Assembly (NCBI GenBank): GCA_004123355.1
Contig: SCHM01000002.1
Coordinates: 2,294,001-2,358,000 of the forward strand
Direction of reading: 5' to 3'
Length of the DNA: 64,000 nucleotides
DNA from: Amphirosellinia nigrospora
Lineage: Eukaryota; Ascomycota; Sordariomycetes; Xylariales; Xylariaceae
Part shown: positions 28,186 through 38,070 of the stretch, one piece after another
Layout: the number at the start of each line of letters is the position of its first letter
Position numbering within the stretch: position 1 is the stretch's first letter
Notes under the pieces: model-generated
Told to the model about the DNA's origin: nothing
The model's input: the letters and a program-made list of their open reading frames with translations, nothing else
The model's database searches: none
Translations under genes and position numbers: made by a program

Positions 28186-29961
28186 CTCGTTTACCCATGA
28201 CCTCTGCCACTAGATCCGGCTCTAATCTCGCCGGCACCAGCCTTAGTCGTCGCGGCAGCGGATGCTTGCTCTAGGGATCCCCTAGAAAGCCCGCTACATT
28301 CAAATTAGGGCTAGGATGGGCGAGAAGGGGATTCCAGAAAAATTCGATAGAGAACGTCTGTTTAGTTCAAGGGGAAGATTACCGAGTGGATCCCAGGTGT
28401 CCCAAGCGAACTCAGAACCCGGAGGATCTCCCTGGGTATGATTACGAAGGACCCTGTTTATAGTAGTGTGTGTTGGGTCGAGAATATGGCAACGCTAGAT
28501 AACGCCTTGCCATTCTAAGGAAACTAGCCACCAGAAAAACGACAATGGAGTAACGATAGTGTGCCACTATTGTGGAAATGAGAACATCGGATTAAAGTGT
28601 AAACTGTGCGATTGCGAGGAGCCCTGAGGCTGGCGACCCACTGATAGATCAGTAGTTCTACCATTTCGCTACCCAGTGGCGCAGTTTCGGTGTACGCCCG
28701 GGTCTCTCGGACATATTAGTACACACATAGTGTTTATTGTACCCGGTTGCAAATGCAAAGCTGTATCAAAATGTGTGTGGATATACTATCAAAAGTTGGT
28801 GATGGAGACAACACCAAGGACAACACACCGTTCCCCCCTACTGTACCTCACCGTGCTTTGCCGAGCTCCCAACAATTTATGGTATATGAACACAATTCGG
28901 AGCAATGGGCTGACATAGAATGCCCATTCACCTAGATGAATAGACTATGCCTGCTTTGGAAATACTTTAGGTCGCAGAAAGGCATAACAGGGGGGAGGGT
29001 GTGAGGAGCAAAAAAAAAAAAAAGGGCACACGAGAGTCTTAGACGAACCACAGATGTCTACGTGTAGATAGATGGATGCACGCAACAGTGGCACGAGGGG
29101 GGCTGATGGCCACGACTGCTATTACTACACTGCATGTGGCAGGTTACCATTATCAATGTATTTTCAGATACAGTTGTCACCTATGCAGGTACACAGGAAT
29201 CCTTTTTACAGACCAGACCGAGAAAAAGAGGGTTGTGGTATTATGTGATGATGATGACATCAACCACCGTTGCGTGCGGCGCAAGCGTGCGCAATACTTA
29301 TGATGTACGCAGTAAGCCGCAATAGAACGATTTTGATCGCAGCTATGCTACTTCGTAGTAGTATAGTATCAAAGAAATCAATACATAGCTTGTTGCAATA
29401 ACGATGGTACAACGCTGGTGAGGCTGGAGACCACATAATGTTGTATGATGTACATCGACATGCTACCTAACCCACTGGGTTACGGCAGCCACTCTGTCTA
29501 CATATCGATCTCGACTATCTAATGTAGGTTGCAGGGCAGGGCAGGGTAGGCAGGGTAGAGTAAGGAAGACAGATGCTAGGAGGTACTCTTACGATATTTT
29601 TTTCTTTCTTTCCTTTTCTCCCTCCCGCCCTTGTCAGTCTGTGCGAAAGGCGGTGTTACGATACGCTTTCTACAAGCAACCCGACATTTTACAACGGTTT
29701 TCCCTGTCACCGCATTTATCTGTGTCTGGCTGTCTGTCTGCTGTCGGTCGGTGAGCTGGCTATAATTGCTGTCGCGGGCGACGTGCAGTTGAAGGACAAC
29801 GACGTGGTAGGTTGGGTTAGGTCACAAGCAGTAGTGGTTGCATGTAGCAGTACCTAAATCCCTGACTGAATGACTGACTGAGATAAGGTACAGCAGCAGT
29901 AGACAGCAGTACATACATAATGCACTACCTTATTTAGGACAAGGTCCAAAAGAAGAAAGCG

Positions 29962-30170
29962 TGTGGCTCCAGGGTGGACTGGCAGAGCCCTGGCGGGCAC
30001 TGCAAGCCAGCCCCAACCCACAGCTATAAGTATTTAGCCCACCACAGAAACCTAGACTTAGCCCTTTACTTAATCAACCAACCTAGTATATTGAGACTTG
30101 ATCTACACAGCCCAAACCGCAATAGTGAAGGCCCCGTAGGTTACTCAATATAGGTTGACAAGCACGCACA
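29962..30170 (+). repeat. 5' LTR of the Ty3/Gypsy element
   Basis: 209 bp, starting tgtggctccaggg and ending gcacgcaca. A TATA-like ctataagtatttag at about 30022-30035 is the likely promoter for the element transcript. It is identical to the 3' LTR apart from two small indels in the first 60 bp. Confidence 0.93.
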
Positions 30171-30339
30171 AATAGCTATTTGCGCAGCTTCACAGCTTTC
30201 ATTTAAGACTAGTTGCGCGATCATAGACAACCCTGCAGCCGACCAACCTGCAGAGATCTAACCCTGCGATTACGCCAATCAGACACCTTGTCGAGACCCA
30301 TCCTGAGAAGTATACCCTGCAATATCTATCCTGTACGCA

Positions 30340-32035
30340 ATGGCGGACTTCACGGGAGCCCATTTCGAGGCAGAAAGTGGCGGCTCTACAACGGATACAG
30401 GCAGCCCAGCGTCAGATGACCTGATAGGCGTCCCACCAGCTACGAATATAGCAAGCTGTAATACCCGTATTAACGCGTTAGCAACTAACGTAGCTAAGCG
30501 AATCGACCAACTGGAGACGAAAATAGACCTACGATTCGAAGCCATACTGACGGAGATGAGAAAAGGTTTCCGAGAACTAGGTCTACAAAACCAAGGTGGC
30601 GGCACTACAACTACACCAACAGGTGCAACAACAAGACCAGCAACAACCCCAGCGCCACCAGCTCCAGCGGGTACACCAGGCAGGTATAACAGCAGACCCC
30701 TTACACGCACTCGCAGGTGCTGAAGGAACGGATGAGGCATACATGCGACAACCAACTGGCGTAACTAATCAGAAACGATTGGAGGACCTTTCGTTGAACC
30801 TACAGAAATATAGAGGCCCAAATTTTACCCAGACCCGACAAGAACAGCGAGTTCAGGCCATTTTTCCTGACGCATTCTTGGCGAGCGACGCTATTGAGCT
30901 AGGCAAGTGCGAGGACAAGAATAAGGTAATCATACCACCTAATCTACGTCTAATTCGAGCCGATCATACCACACTGGATAAGGTACGCCAAATCCAGGTA
31001 CGACTAGCACAGGCCCTGGTGCCCTACGAATTATGGACCAAGAGAGTCATGCTCGAATTAGCGGGTGATTTCCAGCAAGTGGCGCTATTCATCAGAAACA
31101 GCAATACAGCGGCCACCTGGATCGACTTTCTGGAAGCAGTGATCCAAGTACTAGGTACCTACAACGCACTGCACAGCCCCTTAACGGTATTTGTAGGACT
31201 GTTGCCAGCCCAAAACGAAGCATATATGAGCTATCTTTGGAGACTACGGGAGGCTTTCTATCGACTGCCGGGAGGTACTCGAAACACCCAGCAAACACGT
31301 GACGTAATAGTTGATAAGCTTACTACGTATGCCCCAAGCATTTGGCTCAATATAGAGCGTTTCAGCAGAGAATGGAACACAGGCCAAATCATGGAGGAGG
31401 CAGTACGAGTATCGGGAATGATCACTATGACCTCCGTGGAACCGAAAATCTACAGTACCCCCGAGATCACCGTACAACTCCAAGGTACAACAGCACCCTA
31501 CTACAATTACAACATTACCGGAGGTACGGCAGGCAAACCTGCCGTAGGCCAGATCCAGCCAGTCGACAATACGGAAATGACCCCGAAGGCACTAATGCCT
31601 ACCATTTCAGACCCCCGTACCGACAGCCGGGAGGTTAGCCGTGTCACCGAAGTTAACGGTGACGATGCGGAACAGCAAACCCGCGACGACGGGTACGCAG
31701 CGAAAGTAGCGGATAACGTGTGTTTCAACTGTGGCAAGCCTGGCCACTGGGCCAAGGACTGCCGCGAGAAAGTGCAATGGCCTAAGACAACGAAACCACA
31801 AGGCCAGTCCGGCCAATCCGTTACGATCAAAGGCACGCTATACCGCAACGACCTAGCCAATAAGTTCGAGAAATTCAGAACTAAATACAAGTCTTTCAGA
31901 GGCAAGCCGCAGAAGCGAGTACACTTTACGGAGGATAACGACGAAGACCCCGAGGAACTCGAACGAAGTGCTGCGGAGCGCCTGGAAGACGACCGGATCG
32001 ACCAGGAACTGGAAGATCTGTTCAGTGAGGCCTAG
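30340..32035 (+). CDS. gag polyprotein of the Ty3/Gypsy element
   Basis: The start ATG at 30340 (gcaATGgcg) opens a frame with a coiled-coil-like helix (INALATNVAKRIDQLETKID). It stops at 30723, but the real gag continues in another frame that is open well before that point, so a one-base error lies between about 30600 and 30723, in a Gln/Pro/Thr-rich stretch. The downstream part has a capsid-like region (WTKRVMLELAGDFQQVALFI, YNALHSPLTVFVGLLPAQNE) and one CCHC zinc knuckle, CFNCGKPGHWAKDC, at 31721-31762 for nucleic-acid binding. A basic and then acidic tail follows, ending at TAG 32033-32035. The product would form the cytoplasmic virus-like particle. Confidence 0.88.
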
Positions 32036-32074
32036 GACAGCCCCGTCCACGTGGTCAGATTGGACGAGGGCAGT
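32033..32074 (+). promoter_or_regulatory. Candidate UAG readthrough site between gag and pol
   Basis: Gag ends at TAG (32033-32035) and the pol frame continues in the same frame with no further stop (gac agc ccc gtc). GGAC at 32035-32038 can pair with GTCC at 32045-32048. GCCC in that loop (32040-32043) can pair with GGGC at 32068-32071, giving a small pseudoknot-like fold. Readthrough of a UAG to make Gag-Pol is known in gammaretroviruses. Here the in-frame arrangement is seen; readthrough and the fold are inferred, and the stems are only 4 bp. Confidence 0.45.
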
Positions 32075-35000
32075 AAAATGACCCCAGAAAGAGATAAGTT
32101 GAGGCATGGTTACAACGACCGCCATAACCTGTTCCAGGCCCGACTGAACAACGGCAACACATTTACAGTGTTCTGGGACTACGGTTGCACAAGCTGCTAT
32201 ATCTCGCAATCATTGGCTTCAAAGCTCCAGCCCTACAAATCACAGAGACAAGGCACTATGCATGGCATCGGAGGAGTTGGACCAATGGTTACAGAAGACT
32301 GCGAAATTACGGCACAATTTGTGACGACAGAAGGCACTACAGAACCCTGGACCGTGATTGGAGGCGTTGTGCCAGACCGTACGTTCCCTGGTGACGTAAC
32401 CTTAGGGAAGCGTATTTTCCATGAATGGGGCAGCGTTTTCGGCTATGTGAAGGATACCGAAACAATTAAGCTGACGAAATTCAACGGAGCACCCCTACTC
32501 GAACCCCTGAAACGGTCATTGGCTAGTACAGCTACGGAGATGACCTATAACGCGAAAGAGACAGAAGAAACAAAGGTAACCTGGCACAAGGATACGCCAA
32601 AGGACCCCTGGATAGCAGACAAACAGGCAGAACTGGTGAAACGATTCCCCGGCCTATTCAATCTAGCTAAACGACGTACCGATGTCATAGCACGCACAAA
32701 GCACTACATCGATACTAGGGATAGCCCACCAATAAAGCTACCACCCCGTAGGTATAGCCCTGCACAAGAGAGAGCTATGAGGGAATTCGTCAAGGCACAC
32801 TTAGGTATTCATATCAGAAAGGGTATGGGACCATGGGGCGCGCCGGCACTGTTGACCCCGAAGAAGCGACCTGGCGAAACCACCAAGCCTGACCTTAGTG
32901 ACCAAGAAAATGTCATATGGCGATTCTGCTGCGATTACAGGGAATTGAATAAGGTCACGAAAAAGCGAGCCCACCCGTTACCGAACGCCGCGGACCAAAT
33001 ACAGAGGGCCGCAGGTCACAGGTGGTATATTTTCGTGGATCTCAAAGATGGATATTGGCATATAGGAGTATATGGCCCCCACCGCGAGAAAACAGCATTC
33101 GTAACACCTTTCGGCATATACGAATGGCTAGTTATGCCTTTCGGACTCTGCAACGCACCAGCCACTTTTCAGGCCCTGATAGAGGAGATCGTGGAGCCCT
33201 TCAGGGAATGGCTGGCAGGCCTACTCGACGATATCTGTATTTGGGGAGAGACGAGGGAAGAACTATATCAACGGTGCTGTATGCTATTCGAACGACTAGC
33301 GCAGTACGGCATGATGATCAACCCCGCGAAGACCCTAATGTTCGTCAACCAAGGCATATTCCTAGGATTCCACATATCCCAGGAAGGAATCAAAGCAGAC
33401 CCAGCGAAGGTAGCCGCAGTGAGGGACAGACCGATGCCGAGAACAACTACCGAAGTACGCGGATTCGCGAATGCAGCAGGCTATTTCAGGCACCTGATTG
33501 ACAAGTATTCGCTGATCGCGGCACCACTTACGGCACTGACAGGAGGACCGAAAAACCAACCAGTCGTACTAAACGCAGAAGCCCAGAAAGCCTGGCAAAC
33601 GATTAAAGATGCGATGACTACAATGCCAGTGATTAGAGCATTCGACTGGAGGTTGCCCTCCGTAATGGATACGGATTCCAGCCAACTGCACGTCGGGGCA
33701 TGTTTAATGCAGCCACATCTCCACGGAGAGAAAACAGCACTCTATCCAGTAGCATATTTTTCCAAGAAGCTAGGTGACCACCAAACGCGTTACTCGGCAC
33801 AGGAACGAGAGCTTCTAGCTATCATGTTGGCATTACAGCACTGGAAGCACTGGGTAGAAGGAGGAGAAGTAACTGTACGTACCGACCATGAGTCATTACT
33901 TACGATAAAGAGCAAATCAGAACAACCAGCACGAATAGTTCGATTCTTGGATGCTATCGAGCACTATAGTGTACGAATTGTATATCGTACAGGCAAGTCA
34001 AACGTGCTAGCTGATTGGCTATCGAGACCTCCCGAAACGACTTTCCCAACAGCGGAACGCGACCCCGAAACGCAGATACTACCGAACATGGAAAGGCAGT
34101 TAGTTAAACTGCCGCAACAGCTAAACCGTATAGACCTGCAAGCTATATTTGAGTTCTTGAAGTTCGATGGCGAGTTGCCACTGAATCTGGAGGCCCAGTG
34201 GGTAACCAGGCACTTTATCACACACGAAGGAGAACTATACAAAATAGCCCAGTACCAACGGACCCCCGGAGACCCCCCACACCCTGCAGGAACGGCACAT
34301 CAAGCGGTAGCGCTCCTGAAGATCCCCGAAATACCAGAATTACTGCAGAAGGTCAAGAATACACACGTTGACCTAGGGCACGCCACAGTTGGCACCCTAA
34401 CACGCGAAATCAATAAGCAGTATTGGCACCCGGAGATCACGCTGATGGCACAGCAGGCTGTGGCAGAATGCAGGCAGTGTCAGTTGATGAAGCCACCACT
34501 GACGATGCTGCCAGACCTACGACCCATAGTACCACCACCACCGCTGACACGTTGGGCAATAGACCACACATCTATGGCACAACTGAAGATACTGGTATGC
34601 GTAGAATACGCTACAGCATGGGTGGAGGCAGCTATAGTACCCGATGTGTCATTTCTGAGCACGATACCGCTGATCACCAAGATCGGGGAGACTTTCGGGT
34701 ACCCAAGGGAATGGATTAGCGATAACGGAGGCGCGTTCGTAGGTGACGAAGCAACTCAGTGGCACCAAAGCAAGGGATCTGTGGTTAAGCCTATTACACC
34801 TGGGAGACCCAGAGGCAACGGCAAAGTGGAAAAGGCAAACGGAGACCTCAAGCGGATTATGCTACGAGAAGGTCTGGCACACAGATACCCTGACGCAGCT
34901 ACTCTGTTGCAGGCAGCTGTAAACATTCACAATCGGACACCGAAGCCAAGTGGCTACAGCAGCTATTTCCTTTTATTTGGCACCCAACCTCCTCAACAGC

Positions 35001-35449
35001 AGTCACCTGTTGAAGTCTCTGAATACGTAAGGGACCCAACCGAGGGGGAAGAGGTCGAATTCCAGCAAGCCTAGTAAGAACCACGAAGCACCTATGGCAA
35101 GGAACTACTTCAACAGTTTGAAGGCTTCTAGAGACCAGATCAGAGCTTACCTACAGGAGAAAAAGGGATTGATCCGAACCTACGCACCGGAGACTGGGTA
35201 CTGCGAGTACGCCAGCGTAGCAATAAAACGGAACCCTTCTATGACGGACCATGGGCTATAGCAAGTTGCCATCACGGCAATACTTACAGGTTACGGAGCC
35301 CTGGCGGAATTCAACTGCCAAGCAAATACAACGGAACTAACCTGTTTCCCGCGTATAGCGATGATGGCCACCCTGTACGGAGCTTATGGTACGCTAGCCA
35401 GACGATGCTGGAGAACGATCGGAGGCGCCTGAGGGCAATGATAGAGTAG
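32036..35449 (+). CDS. pol polyprotein of the Ty3/Gypsy element (PR-RT-RH-IN)
   Basis: The frame is open from just after the gag stop. Protease comes first, with active-site sequence FWDYGCTSCYIS at 32171-32206 (a Tyr where Ser or Thr is usual). Reverse transcriptase has WRFCCDYRELNKVT, FVDLKDGYWHI, FGLCNAPATFQ and LLDD at 33221-33232 (Tyr replaced by Leu in the usual Y-x-DD). RNase H has DTDSS, QERELLAIMLALQHWKHW and TDHESL. Integrase has an HHCC finger (H-x-H region near 34370, CRQC at about 34470), then D (WAIDHT), D (SDNGGAF) and E (GNGKVEK). A stop occurs at 35072, but the integrase C-terminal domain clearly continues in other frames (NYFNSLKASRDQIRAYL; PFYDGPWAIASC) to TAG 35447-35449. 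One missing base near 35065 and one near 35196 (GG run) account for this. Confidence 0.92.
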
Positions 35450-35492
35450 CTAGATTGTAAATAGTTTCATTACAGAGATACTGGTTGAGATA

Positions 35493-35512
35493 GATAACTG
35501 AGGGCAGTTATC
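35493..35512 (+). promoter_or_regulatory. Perfect 8-bp hairpin before the polypurine tract
   Basis: gataactg and cagttatc form a perfect 8-bp stem around the loop aggg, ending one base before the purine tract. It may mark the 3' end of the internal region, or affect plus-strand priming or transcript ending. The structure is seen; its role is inference. Confidence 0.6.
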
Positions 35513-35513
35513 T

Positions 35514-35528
35514 GAGGAAGGGAGTGGT
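35514..35528 (+). promoter_or_regulatory. Polypurine tract of the Ty3/Gypsy element
   Basis: gaggaagggagtggt lies directly before the 3' LTR. A purine-rich tract at this site primes plus-strand DNA synthesis in LTR retroelements. Confidence 0.8.
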
Positions 35529-35738
35529 TGTGGCTCCAGGGTGGCGACTGGCAGAGCCCTGGCGGGCACTGCAAGCCAGCCCCACCCACAGCTATAAGTA
35601 TTTAGCCCACCACAGAAACCTAGACTTAGCCCTTTACTTAATCAACCAACCTAGTATATTGAGACTTGATCTACACAGCCCAAACCGCAATAGTGAAGGC
35701 CCCGTAGGTTACTCAATATAGGTTGACAAGCACGCACA
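35529..35738 (+). repeat. 3' LTR of the Ty3/Gypsy element
   Basis: 210 bp. Compared with the 5' LTR it has an extra cg in ggtggcgactgg and one fewer a in ccccacccac; the rest is identical. The host sequence resumes with agcgtcgg. Confidence 0.93.
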
Positions 35739-37749
35739 AGCGTCGGTGTACAGTATTTATGTATGTGAGGTATCATGTATTGAGTGCTATATTGCTATGG
35801 ATGATAGGCGTATACTATCTGCAATACACGACGTACTGAACGTGTTTCCTGCAACAACGCACGCGGCTTTGCTTAACCGTCAATCCGCGCAGGCGCTGGA
35901 GCCGGCCCCTTGTCTCCGACAAGAAACGGAAGAGGTACCTCATTGGAAATGGCCACAACAGCAGCACAGCGGTACTGCTACGCATGGATTCTAGGTACCT
36001 GAGTAGGTACTTAGGTACCTAGGTAGGCACTGGACACCCGGGGAGGGATGGTAGTAAAACCCGGCTGATTACCGCAGGCACAATGGTATATATACACTGC
36101 CGTCGCTACTAATGTATGTACATTCCGCCCGGATGCGGGTAGACAGGTACATAATAGCAGGTAGAGTAGCCTGTCTGTCTGGCAGTACAGGGCTGCCTGG
36201 TAATCTGGGTTTCTTAACTTGTTTTGGATGTTCGGTCTGCTCATTAAATTCGGCAGGTTTGAGAACAGACAGGCTGGTAAATGAGCTAACACTGGTGATC
36301 CCCGTCCCCTCATGGCCTGTCCAGGGCCTGTCCTCCTTTGCTGGGGTGCTCTGGCAGGTGGGTACATGCGGAAGTACATGTGCAAGTTGCAGGAACCCAC
36401 AGTCAGCCCGTACCGCTGGCACCTGCAGGTACACTGACCCTAGCCTAGGAACAGGATCTCTGTGTATGCTAGACCAGGTACTTGCCGCCAAAGTGTACCT
36501 AGCGGATCGACCAGCGAAACCTTGGGCTAGGGTTAATTACTGTACCTATTGGGATAGTAGACGATGCTCTGCCATATTATTACACGTACCTATCTGGGCC
36601 GAAAAGAGGAAGTACTACACTACACTACTTACGTACGGGGCATGGAGTCGGGTCCATCGTCCATCTCCAGTCTCTGTCCCTGCTCTCTCTTACCCCGACC
36701 CAGCTGGCCGCCCCAGCAGCTAAGTAGGAACCAGGCTTGCTTGCTTGACAGGCTGTTGTCAAGAGACCCGTATAAGTTGAAATAACGGCCCTTTCCACTC
36801 CTGACATTCTCGAAATCCTCAGCTCATCTCCTTCACCAGCGTGCCTGTCTGCCCAAACCCCCTTCTTCTATATTGTATAATAATAGACCTTCACCCCCTA
36901 CTATACCACTCATATATATTGAGTTCCCGGCACTACACGCTCCAGTCTCTCCCTTGCGGTTTTTGTCTTGCATAGCATCGCCGACCTGCATTCCTATTCC
37001 TACTTCTGTCTTGAGACTTTGAGCAAAGCGAGAAACAAATAATCATACCTCCGGAAAGGAAACCTCTTCCCCCCGGACAATTTCGCTGCTGCATCCTGCG
37101 CTTGTGCTACCTGTTCCAACGTTCTGATCTGGTTTAAGCGACTCGCCGGCCTGCAGACTCCAGCCTCAGTTCGCACCTCGCATACATACGCCGGCAATCT
37201 TATTATCGCGAAACCCGGCCTCATAATCCAACAATACAACGGTTTCTAAAACCAATAATATCTCAGCTTGCCGAGACTTGCGCAACATCCGCTCTTCGAC
37301 GATACCCTTCAGCTTTTGAACACGCGCATATACTCAAAGGATCAGGCTCCAGGCACAGAATATTCTCTGCTTGTCTTGACCGTGCTTCAGCTTCGGCGTT
37401 AAAAGAAAACCACTACTTTCCAGCCTTCGCTTGAGCTTCCATAATCGTCGACACTCGTCCTGCACTGCAACATAGAGGAGTGCAAAGATATATATATAAC
37501 ATCGGCTGCCGTCATCTCATTGACGCTTTGGTGCTGACCTCAGATACTTGCTGTGCTTCGTTCAACCTGCCCAAACCGACACACAATAACACCCAAACCA
37601 CACCAATCCCACTTTACTCTCATTCGACCATAATCCCAGCTTGCGGCGCCATTGCCACGACTATCTTACCCAATCTTGTCCCGCATCTTACCACCACAAT
37701 TACTTTTTTTGGTCTTTGCCATATTGCCGCTGGACCCGGTCTCTGAAGG
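35739..37749. other. Gene-poor stretch, later part a probable transcribed leader
   Basis: 35739-36780 shows no supported gene; the 203-codon plus-strand frame at 36112-36723 lacks coding character and overlaps a similar one on the other strand. 35991-36027 is a cluster of ggtacct/ctaggta repeats. From about 36780 the plus strand becomes pyrimidine-rich (ctctcccttgc, cattcctattcctac), like a long 5' leader leading to the small gene at 37984. Confidence 0.35.
35991..36027. repeat. Cluster of ctaggtacct-type repeats
   Basis: ctaggtacct, gtaggtac, ttaggtacct and aggtaggc follow each other. The motif ctaggtac and its variants also occur scattered between genes elsewhere in the window. Confidence 0.6.
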
Positions 37750-38070
37750 GTGAGTCAGACGTACATCCGCCATCCCAACACTTGTGTTCTTCAAAATTCC
37801 ATGTCGTGCTGCCTCATCATGAGCGGCGCGCATTGACTAGCCTATCACCTACGGGTTATTTAAATGATTAGGTGCCTTGCGTTATGCTGTCATATATAAT
37901 AAGTGCATCCTGCTCCGAACATGTGCTGACCTCAGTATCGATAGTCATTTCTTAACGAATTAAGACTCCAAACAAAAATCACAATGGGTATTAGAGAGTC
38001 ACCAATGCTCAACATGGGCCGCGGCGCTTACGACACAAACTGGCGTTCCCAAGCCGCCACCGCGCCCTAA
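37750..38070 (+). CDS. Possible small spliced gene: 5'-leader intron plus 28-codon frame
   Basis: A strong donor GTGAGT at 37750 pairs with a branch point and acceptor (gctgacctcag, ending 37935), a 186-nt intron in a non-coding leader. The first ATG after it, at 37984, has the good context atcacaATGggt and starts a frame MGIRESPMLNMGRGAYDTNW that ends at TAA 38068-38070 after 28 codons. Downstream in another frame the sequence would give a proline-rich end (PKPPPRPKPQ), so a base error could hide a slightly longer peptide. A second copy of the branch/acceptor string lies at about 37531-37543, suggesting a further leader intron. I recognise no family. Long spliced leaders like this suit a regulated gene; translation is unproven. 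Confidence 0.35.

Larger units (their letters stand above)
19599..29961. other. 10-kb gene desert of ordinary base composition
   Basis: I find no conserved protein, rRNA or tRNA in this stretch. Open frames are short, overlap on both strands and lack coding character. It is not visibly RIP-mutated: C and G are common and CpA/TpG are present. Features worth noting inside are a 28-T run at 23455-23482, a 35-residue hydrophobic open frame at 28078-28185 (minus), a Cys-pair-rich short frame at about 28507-28626 (plus), a 13-A run near 29011, and simple gggcagggcaggg repeats near 29534. Confidence 0.5.
29962..35738 (+). mobile_element. Ty3/Gypsy LTR retrotransposon, young copy
   Basis: A full element of 5,777 bp with direct terminal repeats (29962-30170 and 35529-35738). 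Both ends are TG...CA, flanked by agcg on each side (4-5 bp target duplication; the neighbouring a makes the exact end ambiguous). The domain order, gag, protease, reverse transcriptase, RNase H, integrase, is that of Ty3/Gypsy (Metaviridae-type). No chromodomain is seen after the integrase. The two LTRs differ only by two small indels (2 bp and 1 bp) with no substitution that I can find, so insertion was recent. The copy is not RIP-mutated, unlike the elements at 45-60 kb. No tRNA-type primer binding site beginning TGG follows the left LTR. Confidence 0.95.

Noticed and set aside
28630-28700. tRNA-like stretch on the minus strand (ggtagcgaaatggtagaac)
   Set aside because: The anticodon arm would have only a 4-nt loop and no T-arm sequence follows, so the cloverleaf cannot form.
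30171-30190. Primer binding site for a tRNA after the 5' LTR
   Set aside because: The sequence aatagctatttgcgcag does not start with TGG or match a tRNA 3' end I recognise; self-priming was considered but no matching LTR segment was found.
36112-36723. 203-codon plus-strand open frame
   Set aside because: Odd amino-acid mix, a comparably long overlapping frame on the minus strand, and no motif or splice context; most likely non-coding.
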